From Erythroxylum novogranatense (taxonomy: Eukaryota; Streptophyta; Magnoliopsida; Malpighiales; Erythroxylaceae), in contig CM057228.1 in NCBI GenBank assembly GCA_029891385.1, positions 135,001,475 through 135,065,474 on the forward strand: a stretch of 64,000 nucleotides of DNA, written 5' to 3'. The translations under genes were made by a program, and so were the position numbers. This document shows positions 35,861 through 47,863 of this stretch, one piece after another; position 1 is the first letter of the stretch, and each line of letters starts with the position of its first letter. Under the pieces are notes generated by a model. That model searched no databases and was not told where the DNA came from. It saw nothing but the letters and a program-made list of their open reading frames with translations.

Positions 35861-36239
35861 AGAAGTGAATCTGAGGAGAGAAGATGGTTGGAGTCATTGA
35901 AGGACTATGATTTAATGATTGAGTACCACCGGGAAAAGCAAATGTAGTGGCGGATGCTTTGAGCGAAAGTCGTCGATGGCTCATGTTCAGCGATCTACTT
36001 GCCTCTGTTGGAACAGATGGCTAAGTTGAAGATTAGTTCTGGCGGGATGAATCAAGGGTGTTATTGCACAATTTAGAGTGAGACCTATTCTTGGGAAAAG
36101 GTTAAGGAGTTGCAGGAGCAAGATGTTGAATTGAGTAAGTTGAGAGATGAAATCTGTAATGGTAAGCGATCGATGGTGCAAGTAAGGATGATGGATTAAT
36201 GATGGTCGGAAGCAGGTTATGCATTAGAATGATAAGCGA

Positions 36240-37500
36240 TTAAGGATGAGATCATGGATGAGGCACTGTCGCCTTATTCCATGCACCCAGCAAAGCACTG
36301 AATGTCAGAGATTTGAAGGAACATTTACGGTGGAAAGGCATGAAGAGAGATGTAGCAGATTATGTGAGTAGATGTCTAGTGTGTCGCTAAGTCAAAGGTG
36401 AACACGTGCACCTTCAGCATGTTGCGACCATTGTCCATTCTGAATGGAAATGGCGGAGGATTACAATGGATTTTCGATGGGTTTGCCTAAGACCGAAGAA
36501 GCATGATGCCATTTGGGTAATAGTGGATCGGTTGTGAAGTCATCCCACTTTCTAGCAATCGGTGACATTATTCACGCAAATTTTAGCCGAAAGTATATTG
36601 ATGAAGTGGTAAGATTGCATGGAGTTCGGATTCCATAGTATCAAGCGGGGATCCTAGGTTCACATCCAGATTTTGGGAAGTCTCACGGAAGCATTAGGAA
36701 CTAAGTTGAATTTCGAAGACGGCGTTTCATCCTCGAGACGGATGGCGATCCGAGAGGACAATTCAGACTCTAGAAGGATGCTTAGAGCATGTGTAATGGA
36801 CTTCAAAGGAGCGTGGGATGATCACTTGCCGTTGGTCGAATTTGCTTACAACAATTGTACCATTCGAGCATCTGAGATGGCTCCTTATGAAGCCTTGTAT
36901 GGCGAAGATTTGGACTCCCATATCTTTGGGATGAAGAGGGTGAGAGGAAGCTAGTGGGACGAGTTGGTCCAGATGACGGTTGAAAAAGTTGACTTGATTA
37001 AGCGAGAGGCTTAAGCGATCCGGAGACAGAATGAAGAGTTATCACGGATGCCAACAGGGAAGGAAATGGAATATGCAATGGGAGATAAGGTGTTCCTTAA
37101 GGCGTCTCCATGGAAGGAGTTATGAGATTCGGAAGAAAGGAAGTTGAGTCCTCGGTATGTAGGACCGTATGAAATTCTAGAGAGGATTGGTCCGTTGGCT
37201 TTATAGATTGGCATTGCCGCCGAATTATCACAGATCCATGATGTGTTCCATGTGTCGATCTTTGAGAGAAGGCAGATCGAGATCCTTCTCACATCATTCG
37301 GACCTCGAAGTTCGGTGAGTGATGATCTCGATTATGAAGAAATGCTGTGGCAATTACGGATAAGAAGATAAGATCCTCGTGAACAAGACAATCAAGCTAG
37401 TCAAAGTCCCGTGGAGTAATCATGCGATTGAAGAAGCGGCGTGGGAACCTTTGGATGCAATGCAGAGCGATACCGCACCTCTTCGATGAACCATGTAAGA
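36240..37500 (+). pseudogene. Integrase and chromodomain of the Tekay-like element
   Basis: Fragments of the HHCC finger (36270-36400) and catalytic core (36420-36800) lie over several frames. A readable block GAWDDHLPLVEFAYNN (36812-36859) belongs to the integrase core end. Near 37385-37495, KLVKVPWSNHAIEEAAWEPL resembles a chromodomain, which ties insertion to heterochromatin marks in this clade. CG at 37468 stands for an expected CAG and shifts the end of the domain. Confidence 0.75.
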
Positions 37501-37520
37501 ATTTCGAGGACGAAATTTCT

Positions 37521-37535
37521 TAAGGGGGGGAGAAA
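37521..37535 (+). promoter_or_regulatory. Polypurine tract of the Tekay-like element
   Basis: taagggggggagaaa lies directly before the 3' LTR (TGTTAG at 37536), the usual primer for plus-strand DNA synthesis. Confidence 0.85.
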
Positions 37536-40500
37536 TGTTAGCCCCAAAATTTTTTTTTTTTTTATTTAATTAAGCATGATTAGGCAAATTAAGTAAATTA
37601 TGTTAGCATTAATTAAGGTGACATTAATTAATATATGATAGCATTAATAAGTTAGTTGAAGAATTAATGAAGTTAGATATGTTAGTTGGACTTAAATGAG
37701 TTAGGTGAAATTTATGTGTTAATTGGGCTTTGGGTCCAAATGAAATAAGTTAGTTAGGTGAATTAAATGAGATGGGCTTAAAGAAAATTAAGAGGCTTAA
37801 GTTATTGGGCTTGAGTTGGTTGTTAAGGAGGAAGTTGTAGGATGAAAAGAAGAAATGAAAGGAGGAAGGAGTAGATGGGCTTAAGTGATGGGCTTAGGAA
37901 ATAAGAGGAGTATATAAGGAGAGGTTTAAGTGATTTTGGTGTAGGCAAAGGAGGATTCTGAAAATTATAAGGAGAGGGAGAGTAAGTTGTCGTAAATGAG
38001 AGGGAGAAAGGGAGAAAAGAAGAGTTGTGTTAGGGCTTTGATTTTCCTTGAGAAAGAGTGAGATTTTGAAGAAGGAGCAAGAAGAAGAAGTGAAGAGGAA
38101 GGTGCAAGCTTCATTTTGAGCCAAGTAATCACTTGGTTAACTAAGGATTAAGGTAAGTCTTTGGTTTAATGTTAAGTTTTTAGATGGGTTTTTGGTTAGA
38201 AGAGTTAAGAACCAAGTGGGTTTAGTTATTCTCTTGCCAATTTCATGATTTAAGCATTTAGGTTTTTCAATTTCTAAATCCTATGTTGATTTGGGAATGT
38301 TGTTGGTTTTTAATGAAGAGAGAAGAGGAAGAGAAGAGGAACAAGAATTATAGCAAGCTATTCAAGGAATTATCAAGGATTTAAGGTGGGTTACACCTTT
38401 ACTTTTATATTTATGAGCATTTAATGTAAATTTAATTATGACATTAATAATGGTTGTTAATGCTTGTGTTAGTTATGGATGAATGATATTTATGATGTTT
38501 ATTGCTCGTGTTGTTGATATTGACGATTGTGTTGAATGTTAGTATGGTTGTTGAAAACCATAACGGATGATATGAAAGATTGATGTTGTGGTTGTTGGAT
38601 GATTGTAAATGGATGATATGAAGGATTGATGTTGTGGTTGTTGAATGATTGTAAATATTATGCTATGTGATCATAATGTTAGAAAATGTAAATTCTAGGA
38701 TGATGGGTGAATTAGCCTAGAGAGCTAAATGAAATGAATATAATGAGAATTATGAATTTTGCATGAATGATGCATGAAAAGAATGATTTTAATGAAAACA
38801 ATAACTTGGATAAGAACAATCCAATTTTATTGTTATGAAATGAATTATGCTTTGTATGGGTAAGGTAATGTCCCAAGAACCGCCACGTGCGTCGACATGA
38901 AAAGCCTTCGCCCGGCCCGATTGAGGCATAGGATGATCCGATATCGGACTCCTCAAGAATTGCCCACATTAGGTCATTTGATGAACTTATGTGGTTGCCA
39001 TGATTGGACTTACCGAGCCATTGTTGTGTTTGCCATGAATATGCATGAATTGTATAAGATCGTGAATGATGGAATGATTGAAATTGTTATGAATGTATAA
39101 ATGTTTGAGTTATGCATGTGATGTGATTTCCTTGGAAAATTGATAAATACATGAATCAAGGATGTGCTTGTTATATAAGCGTAAATGTGTTACCTCATTG
39201 AGCCTTAGCTCACCCCACAAATTTCAGAAATGGCGAGACCCGAGGAGCGAGCATAAGGCATTTTACTCCAGCGGTTCTTTTGTGATTTTGGGATTTGAAA
39301 TCATTTTGTAACATCAATGCTTTAGTTGCATTTAAGGAAATGATGTATTTTGAAGCTTTTATGTAATTGGGCTTGAAATGCCCACTAAAGCATTGTATGA
39401 ACATGTTATGATTGAATGATGATGAATGAATGAATGAATTTGAAAGTAAAAGTATTAGATCATGAATGTATTTGAGAAATTTATACTTGTGTGTATGGAA
39501 ATTGAATCATGGTGATGGTTTGGGTATAAATTTGAGAATGTCTAGAAAGCTAAGAGTGTGTTGCTGCCCTTGAATATAGAATTGTTGTGCAGGTTATGGT
39601 CTAGATTGAAAAAATTGGGTTAGGAATAAAATAGGGAGGTGCTGTCAAATTTTTCCAAAATTGTGCAGCAACTTCCACTTGATTTAGACTAGTTTAGGGT
39701 TGAATTGGTTTAGATGGTCTTCTTGAATAATGTAGGACATGATTAGAGCTTTCCAACAATATAAAATTTGTCCCAATTGGACTTAGGATGAAAAAGTTAT
39801 GAGAGTGGGAAGGTTTCAGCCTCTGTTGTTAGTCATGAAATTTTTGCAGCAACTTTGAAAGGATTTTTCACCCAATTAGAGACTGATTTGGTTTCTGTTT
39901 TCTTCATGAAAATGTAGATTATCTTTTATCTTTAAAATGAGGTATGATTTGCAGATATTGGATTTAGAAATAAAAAGTTATGTGGTTGGGAGTGTGGACA
40001 GCTACTGTTCATACTGCAGAAATACTGTTCCATCGGTTTTACATTTTAGCTGAAACTTCCAGTAGGTTTTTACCTCTCCTAATGACTGATCTGACTTTTA
40101 CTCCTTCATAAGAATTGTAGATTACCTTTTACCTTTCCAATGAGGTATAGTTTGCAATGTTCGGAGTAAGGAGTAAGAAGTTATGGTCATTGGAAGATTG
40201 CTGTCACTATTCCCAAATACTGTTCATGTAGTCATTTGAGGCAGCACCTTCATGCGTGATTTTGTCCCTCTTAATGATATAATTGAGTCTTGTTTCCTTC
40301 ATAAAATAGGTAGAGGGTCTTTTATCTTTTCAGGGAGGTATGAATTGTCCGAATCGAGTTAAGAGCAAAAAGTTATGAGGGTCGGAAATTGGCATTTTAC
40401 TATTCATTTGGCTGATTTTATAACGACATAAGATTTCATATCAGCTTAGGAATTGGATTTTAAAATTTTGGATCCTAAGAAGATTATTTTAAATTGGAGG

Positions 40501-40738
40501 TTAATTACGATGAATCTTACAAATTTTTGCACGGAGGGCTTTCATTGAATTTAAACTTGTATATAGGTTTGATGGTTTAGGATTAAGTAGTCGGATTAAG
40601 CGGGATCCGACATCGATTCAAGCTCTGAAGCGGGGTCCAACATCTGTGGTATCAAAGCAAGAGGGTAAACGGTAAGTTATATGCGGTTGGGTCTTGGATC
40701 CAACAGTTGGGATCCGGTCTACGGGTCGGGTCGCGACA
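37536..40738 (+). repeat. 3' LTR of the Tekay-like element
   Basis: 3203 bp, colinear with 29511-32715 and nearly identical. TATA box at 37911-37918. Most differences are single-base indels in homopolymers or at CAG/CTG sites. Its last bases open into the chance ORF that seems to start LINE ORF1 at 40694. Confidence 0.92.
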
Positions 40739-41896
40739 CCTGCTCTTCACCGCTTATCCATTTGGGATAAAGAAGAGGATGAACTGGTGATTAAGTCTTC
40801 TGAGTTAGAAGGGAGCCGCCTCGATTATGACTTGTGTCTGCTAGGTCGATTTCTGGGCGAAAGGAACATTAATTTCGATGCCATGGAAAGGACACTTCTC
40901 AATCTATGGCGTCCCATTAAAGGATGCTCGATAAAACCATTTGGAGGGGAGGGGCTTTATTTAGTCCAATTTTTTCACATTGTTGATCTTCGGAAAATGA
41001 TGGCAGGAGGGCCTTGGAGTTTTAACAACTGCATTCTTTTGGTTCATCAGTTGAATGAGGAGGAGAACCCAGAGGAATTGGAGTTTTGGTATGCTGATTT
41101 CTGGGTTAGAGTTCATGATGTCCCCCCGGGTTATGCTTCGGAATCCTTAGCGATTGCTCTGGGTAATATCATGGGCTTGTTTTTGGAGTATGATACGGGC
41201 AATAAGCGACATTCCTTTGTTAATTATATGCGTATTAGAGTCAGATTAAACATCACCGAACCACTCATGAGAACTAAAAAGATCCGCAAGGAGGGGAGTG
41301 ATTTCTTTGAGGTTGCTTTCAGTTATGAAAGGATACCTCTTATTTGTTATCTGTGTGGGATTATTGGCCAAAGCGAATCTAGCTGTGTGAGACTCACTGA
41401 GTTGCCGGAAGAGGAGATCAAACGAGAGTGGTCGGAGGAAATCCGATCGAAATTTCGAATTCAAAACAGAATCCAGCCAAATCAGTGGAGAAGAGATCCC
41501 GCTTATCCCGCTTCTCTTGATAGCAGGTCCAACAATCACGGGATCTCATATTTGTGGGCAGACCGATCCAAGCATAATCGGGTCATCAATTCGTATGGAT
41601 CTTTTTCCAGACAATTTACATTTGCACGAAATGTTGACTTTGCTAAGACCGCAACGGTCGTCTCTGATATTGAAGTGTCTGGGATTGCCGCCACACTAGA
41701 TGATGCTCTACAGGTAAAGGAAAATACGGATATGATTATTGATGAAGTTAAGAAACGACCCCGGGAAACTTCATATCCTGGTCCCAACTTTGATGAGATG
41801 AACGGCAGTAGACTTTCATCTTCCTCAGCTTCAACCTCTTGCTCTACTGATTCACTAACGGCCGGTCTTGCTTGTGAGACCCGCCGACTCCCATGA
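40739..41896 (+). pseudogene. LINE ORF1 (DUF4283/zinc-knuckle protein), 5' end displaced
   Basis: Nucleic-acid-binding ORF1 protein of plant L1 elements. After the insertion junction the frame is open to 41896, about 385 residues. Seen: a DUF4283-type region (LLGRFLGERNINFDAMERTL, WRPIKG, MMAGGPWSFNNCILLV, FWVRVHDVPPG) and a zinc knuckle with Gln instead of His (CYLCGIIGQSESSC, about 41348-41389). The true start ATG lies at 29500 on the other side of the LTR element; the ATG at 40694 is inside the LTR and is not native. The stop overlaps the ORF2 start as ATGA (41893-41896). Confidence 0.85.
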
Positions 41897-44800
41897 TTTG
41901 CATCGCCTGGAACTGTCGCGGTTTGGGCAACCCGCGCGCAGTCAATGCTCTAAAAGATTTTGTTAAGACTAATAAGCCTCATTTTCTTTTTCTTAGTGAA
42001 ACTCTAGTTCCGTCTAGCAGGTTGGAGAAACTTCGTACTTTATTAAACTTTGATTGTTGTTTTAGCGTTGATAGGTGTGGTCGCTCGATGGAGGTCTTGC
42101 TATGTTTTGGAATAATATTTCTAATGCTACATTTTGAGTTTTAAATCTTCGTTTTGGGTTTTTCGCAACCATATTGATATGGGGATCCTTCTCTCTAATA
42201 ATGTTAAATGGCGCCTCACCGGTTTCTATGGCTTTCCGGATTCTCATAGAAAACGAAGTAGCTGGGAATTGCTTAAAGCCCTTTCTCGGCGTTATAGCTT
42301 ACCGTGGGTTTGCATGGGAGATTTCAATAACCTTCTTTCCGTTAATGATAAGTTTGGTGGTAGGGGCTACTCTGTTTCTCTTATGGATGGATTTCGTGCG
42401 TGCATTGAGGATTGTCGGCTTATTAATGTCCCTCTTGTGGGGTTTGGATATACTTGGGAACGAGGCAGAGGATCGGACTCATTGGTCATGGAGCGGCTAG
42501 ATAGGGCATTTGTTACTTCAGATTGGATTTATCTGTTTTCTTTCCACAAACTTTATAATTTGGTGTGCCCTTATTCCGATCATAGTCCCATTATGTTGAT
42601 TGCTAGTTCTGAATTACCGACTAAAAAAATCAGGCGCTTCAAATTTGAGAATAAATGGTTGCTAGAAACTGGATTTATGACGGTTGTGTCTGATGCTTGG
42701 TCACGGGGTAGACATGTTGATCTCTTAGACAAAATCTCTGCTTGCAGTGTGGCTCTTATCGAATGGCAGAAATCGCAAGACCATAATTTCACATATAGAA
42801 TTGCTCTTGCTAAAAGGCGCATAGATGTTATTCGGAACTCTGGGACGGATGAGGGGTTGCTTTTGCAAGCTAAAAATGACCTTTCTAATCTTCTTGCTCA
42901 GGAGGCTATCTATTGGAAGCAAAGGTCTAAAATATTTTGGCTTAATTTTGGGGAGGCTAATTCCAGATTTTTTCATGCTCAGGCATCCAAGCGAAAGCGA
43001 ATTAATCATATCGATTTTTTGGAGGATGCTCAGGGCAATGCTGTCTCGAATGTTGATCATATGTGCTCAATTGTTATGAATTATTTTAATGATCTCTTTG
43101 CAGCTCCTTTAGAAACCCGAATATGGAGGATTTTGTTGTATTCACGGTGGTGACAGATAGTGACAATTTGTCCTTCTCTCCCTTTCAAATGAAAGAATTC
43201 AAGACTGGAATTTTTGAAATGCACCCTGACAAAGCACCTGGTCCCGATGGTATGAATCCTGCTTTTTTTCAAAAATGTTGTGATACTGTGGGCGTTGATA
43301 TTTTTACTCAGTGTTGTTCATGGCTTGACAAATGTGAGTTCCCTGCCTCTCTTAATAATACTACTATTGTCTTAATTCCAAAAAAAGACAAGCCTAGTAG
43401 TATGAAAGATTTGCGGCCTATTGCCCTCTGTAACGTGCTCTATAAAATAATAGCCAAGGTTATCGCTAATAGACTCAAAGCTATCCTTCCTAGGATTATT
43501 TCTCCTATGCAGTCCGCGTTTGTACCTAGTCGATTAATTTCTAACAATATTATGGTTGCGTTTGAGATTATTCATTATATGAAGAATGAAGGGCGTGGTT
43601 CACAGGGTGATGTTGCTTTTAAGATTGATATTAGCAAAGCTTATGACCGCGTTGATTGGAGGTATCTTGAATTTATCATGTTAAAGCTCGGTTTCGATAG
43701 TATATGGGTCAGATGGATTATGTTATGTGTTACGACAGTCAATTACTCAGCAGTCTTGAATGATAGAACTGTAGGCCCTATTGCTCCTAATTGTGGTCTT
43801 AGACATGGTGATCCATTGAGCCCTTATTTATTTATTTTCTGTGCCGAAGGGTTACCGGCTCTTTTAAGGAAAGCTGAGTTAAGAGGTGATATTCATGGCA
43901 TTAGCATTTGTCGGGGTGCTCCTTCAGTTTCTCACCTGTTGTTCGCCGACGATAGCTTTTTCTTTTTTAAAGCTTCTTCAACTGAGTGTAGGCAGATCAA
44001 GCGGATACTATCCACTTATGAGGGAGCTTCGAGTCAAGCTATTAACTTCTGAAGTCCTGGGTGATATTCGGCCCAATCTGACGATCGATGCTAAGCAGGA
44101 AGCTATTTCGATTCTAGGGGTCTCTCAACCTATTGACCATGGTAGGTATCTGGGTCTGCTGTCGTTAATCGGGAAGAACAAAAAATAGGTGTTTGCATTT
44201 TTGAAGGACAGTCTCAGTAAGCGCATCCATAGTTGGACACATCGTCTGCTCTCCAAACTAGGCAAAGAGATTGTTCTTAAGACGATTGCTCAGGCCATCC
44301 CTACCTTCTGTATGAGTGTTTTCCTGCTTCCTAAAGGTATTTGTGATGACCTGCACAAAATGATGAACGCTTATTGGTGGGGCTCTTCAGCTGGTAATCG
44401 ATCTAAAATTCATTGGGCTAAATGGGAAAGACTTTGTGCTCCTAAGAAGTTGGGTGGTATGGGTTTTCACGATTTACACAGTTTTAACCTTGCTATGCTC
44501 TGTAAACAGGGGTGGCGTTTCCTCACTCGACCGAATTTGTTGTGCAGTCAACTATTTAAAGCAAGATATTTCCCCACTTGCAATTTCCTTACGCATACGG
44601 AATGACGGAACCTAGCCTAATTTGGAAAAGTATCTTCTCGGCCAAATTTTTATTGGGTAAAGGGGCTCGATGGCGAGTGGGCAACGACGATTCAATTTTG
44701 GTTTTTAAGGATCCATGGCTTAATCGGGAGGAGGATTTCTTTGTGCGATCATCTCCATTAAGCGACATGGAAGATTTGAAGGTTAGTGATATGTTTAACT

Positions 44801-45912
44801 CTGCGAAATCAGGCTGGGATGGTTTGTTTGTCACCGAGATTTTAGCCCCAGAAGAAGCTTCTTACGTTCTTAAAATACCTATTTCCCCTTTTCTAGAGGC
44901 TGATTATTTTTGCTGGCAATATACAAAGAATGGGGTGTATAGCGTTAAATCTGGCTATAGAGTGGCCACTGACCACCATTCTCAACTGTCTTCTTATGTG
45001 GTTGGAGGGCCTTGAAATTCTATCTAGAATGCTCAGATCCCCCCGAAGATCAAGGATTTTCACTGGAGCCTGCTGCGTGATTTTATCCCCTGTAAACAGA
45101 GACTCTATGACAGAGGTGTTTCTTTGGATGTTTCTTGCAATAGATGCGGCCTGGTGGAAAATGTGCATCATCTGCTGCTTTCTTGCCCATATGCCAGACG
45201 CGTTTGGACTTCTGCAAGTATTTGTTTACAAGGTGATGATATTAAATTATGCATCTCTTCAGTTTTAGCTGGAAATTTATCTAAAACTGGGTGTCGAATC
45301 TTGGTTATTTGCTGGAGCGTTTGGTTCCACCGTAATCTTTTGTGTTGGGAACAAAAGGATACCCCTCCTAATGTTGTTGTGAGTTTTGCGGATGGTTTTC
45401 TTAAGGATTGGCAAGAGGCTAAACAAGCTTTTAATCAGATTCCTACGAACTGTCACAATTTTCCTCGTGCTCACTCTTGGCGCAAACCTGAGCTGGAATG
45501 GTTGAAGTGTAATGTTGATGCTTCGGTCTTAAGGAGGGATAATAGTTCAGGGTTTAGGGTTGTTCTCAGAGATGACCAGAGTCGGTTTGTGAAAGCTTTT
45601 TCAGGTCATATTCCCGATTGTGTGGATGCTTTGATGGCTGAAGAAATTTCCTTTAAAGAAGCGTTGGCTTGGCTCAAGAGCTCAAATCTTGACAAAGTTA
45701 TTCTAGAGTCAGACTGTTTAGAAGTGATTAATAATCTTCATGAGCCTTCTAGTAATTTGTTAGAAGTTGGTGTAGTGTTTGCTGAGTGCTTGTCTCTTAT
45801 GTCTCACTTCCAACATTTGTCCGCTCGTTGGACTTCGCGGAGTGCTAATAAAGCTGCTCATTCGTTAGCAAGGGTCGCTTTTATTATATGCAAACCGCTT
45901 CGTTTGGGATAA
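41893..45912 (+). pseudogene. LINE ORF2: endonuclease, reverse transcriptase, RNase H (frameshifted)
   Basis: Endonuclease from 41893: WNCRGLGNPRA, SET, LTGFYGFP, CMGDFNNLL, SDHSPIML. RT from about 43190: DKAPGPDGMNPAFFQ, LRPIALCNVLYKIIAK, QSAFVPSRLI, KIDISKAYDRVDW, LRHGDPLSPYLF and catalytic FADD at 43942-43953. Then a zf-RVT region (CNRCGLVENVHHLLLSCPYA, from 45139) and an RNase H domain (WLKCNVDASV … ILESDCLEVI … ANKAAHSLAR) to the stop at 45910-45912. Such a plant-type RNase H end marks one branch of plant L1. Frame breaks near 42090, 43110, 44045, 44190, 44590 and 45015 disable it. ORF2 would start by reinitiation from the ATGA overlap. Confidence 0.88.
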
Positions 45913-46091
45913 CATTCCTAGTTGCATTGTTTCTGTTGTTCGTTCTGATTCTTCCACTTTTGTAGTCGATTCTGAAGAAGCTTAGGTCTGGTTGTATAGG
46001 GTTTAGCATATTGGCTTTGGGTTTAGTTGCTTCTTGAGTTTGATTTCTCGCTTTGCTTTAATGAATTCGTTAGTTTCAAAAAAAAAAGTTC

Positions 46092-47863
46092 GAATTGATC
46101 CTAAATTAACCATCAAGTTTTAATTTTATGTTCTATTTTTTAACTTTTCGGTTTGATTTATTTTAATAATTATTGTTTTAAATTAATTAATCGATAAACT
46201 TTATAAATTAATAAGTTCTTATAAACTAAAATAAATCAATTAATTTTCATTTAACAATTTTTTTCAATTAAACTTCAAATATTTTTATTAGTAAGGACAA
46301 CTTTTTCAATCATATTTTAAATGCTTTAATTTTATTCGATCTTTAGTCGGTTTCGACAATTTAATATCAATTGTACATTTTAAACTTTAAATTATTTGTC
46401 ATTTCGGTTTAATTTTGGTTCGCTTTTTCAAACAAATCAAAATTAATAAATAAAATCCAATACCATAAAAACTTGAACTGAATTTAGATTTTAAAAAATT
46501 AAGATAAAAATCAGAAAAAGGATCATGTTTTCCCACAAGTATGATAAAAGGGATCATGTTGAAAAAATTAAAATCTTTTTGTTGAACTTTTTTTAAAACA
46601 GAAGAATTCAGTTATGTTTTGGATGCGCACTGGGTAAATTTTTAGATTGACACAATAACTTATAAATCACACCAATCGAATATTTTATACTAAACAACCA
46701 TGTACGACAAATTGTATTAAAAAAGCGTAAATAGGGATTCGAATATAGAATCTTTTCGTAGACGGTTATAATATTTTGCAAAAATCCAAAATTTGGATTT
46801 GGTTACCGAATCCTTTAGTATTCATGGTCTAAGCAAAAACATGTGTCAACAGCTCTACAAATGTGGTCATAGATCCATATTTATTTTATTTTATTTGGTC
46901 AAAAACGTGGTTTTATTTTTATGTATTATTTTAATTGGCATTCTTAATATATGTTTTAATAATATTATTAATTAAAAAAAGAGAAGGCAAGTTGGCATGT
47001 CAATAACATGTTCAAGACACCATGGAGATCACGTATGACTGGAGAATTGGTCAAACAAAAGGTCCAAATAAACCTTTTCAAGAGATTGCTTGTTTTAGTA
47101 CAATAGCTCCCATATTGTACTTTTATTTTTTATTTCTGGCACTTTTGTATTTAAGTATTTTTACTATTTTTAATCACCTTTTTATGTTTATTTGATTTAA
47201 TTATTTACTTACATTTTTATATATATACATGCACATTCATTTATAATTTTTATAATATCGTCATAATGTATTACACGCGAGTCTATCGAATACAGCGTGA
47301 GCCCAATTGAGTTTTGAGTGAAGTTGAACTATGAAATTTTGAGCCAAACTTGGGTTCAGATAAGCTTTAACCCGACCCGATCTATTGCTATCTCAGAATA
47401 AAATAGGCCACAAAAATGAATGAATACACTAAAAAAAAAAATTAAGACAAAATTATTCTCTTATTAACCCATATCACAAAAAATACAAAGGTTACAGAAT
47501 CATGACAATACTAAGATGCTTCAGAGGTTGAAAGCTTGCCTAAGTAATTGACTATAGGAGTACAAGTGAACTGTGATTACAAAAGTATTCGGGCATTCCC
47601 TGTACAGAAACTTCCCCTAAAACTGGAAATGTCAAGTCCTTACCTCATTTCCTTGTTGAAGAAGCATGGTCTTTCTGATTCCGAAAGGGCAACTATATGT
47701 TTCACCATTCTGATTCTGAAGGCAAATAGCCAAATATCATGATATTGATCAATCTAACATAGCCAGCCTGCCTTAACTAGTGTCAGGAACCTTGATCTGA
47801 CTCTACAATGGAGGGGAGGATAATATACAGATAAAGAGCTTTTGATTCAAGGACTCGGTTCTA
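46092..47863. other. AT-rich region between the LINE and SPL7
   Basis: 46100-46390 is related to the AT-rich interior of the MITE at 25174-25820. Around 47275-47395 a sequence ending ctattgctatctcag recalls the right ends of the hAT-type MITE candidates. 47440-47863 is probably SPL7 3' UTR. No gene seen. Confidence 0.45.

Larger units (their letters stand above)
29511..40738 (+). mobile_element. Ty3/gypsy chromovirus, Tekay-like, complete with target duplication
   Basis: 11.2-kb element with LTRs of 3205 and 3203 bp (TGTTAGCCCC … GCGACA), an internal region of 4.8 kb and the perfect 5-bp duplication CCTGC at 29506-29510 and 40739-40743. PBS of initiator-Met type after the 5' LTR, and a G-rich polypurine tract before the 3' LTR. 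Gag has a CCHC knuckle, the RT has FIDD, and a chromodomain-like end follows the integrase, which places it among chromoviruses. LTRs differ mostly by one-base indels, implying recent insertion, yet pol shows many frameshifts. Confidence 0.93.
29192..46091 (+). mobile_element. L1-type LINE, interrupted by a Tekay-like LTR element
   Basis: The host copy consists of 29192(?)-29510 and 40739-46091, about 5.7 kb without the insert. It has a 5' UTR, ORF1, ORF2 and a short A-tail (46078-46087). A possible 10-bp target duplication with one mismatch (agtttgaatt at 29182-29191, agttcgaatt after the tail at 46087-46096) sets the tentative 5' end. The 3' end is firm, the 5' end uncertain. Confidence 0.8.

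Noticed and set aside
40694..41896. 400-residue ORF starting at 40694
   Set aside because: Its first 15 or so codons lie in the Tekay-like LTR and TSD; the native LINE ORF1 start is at 29500.
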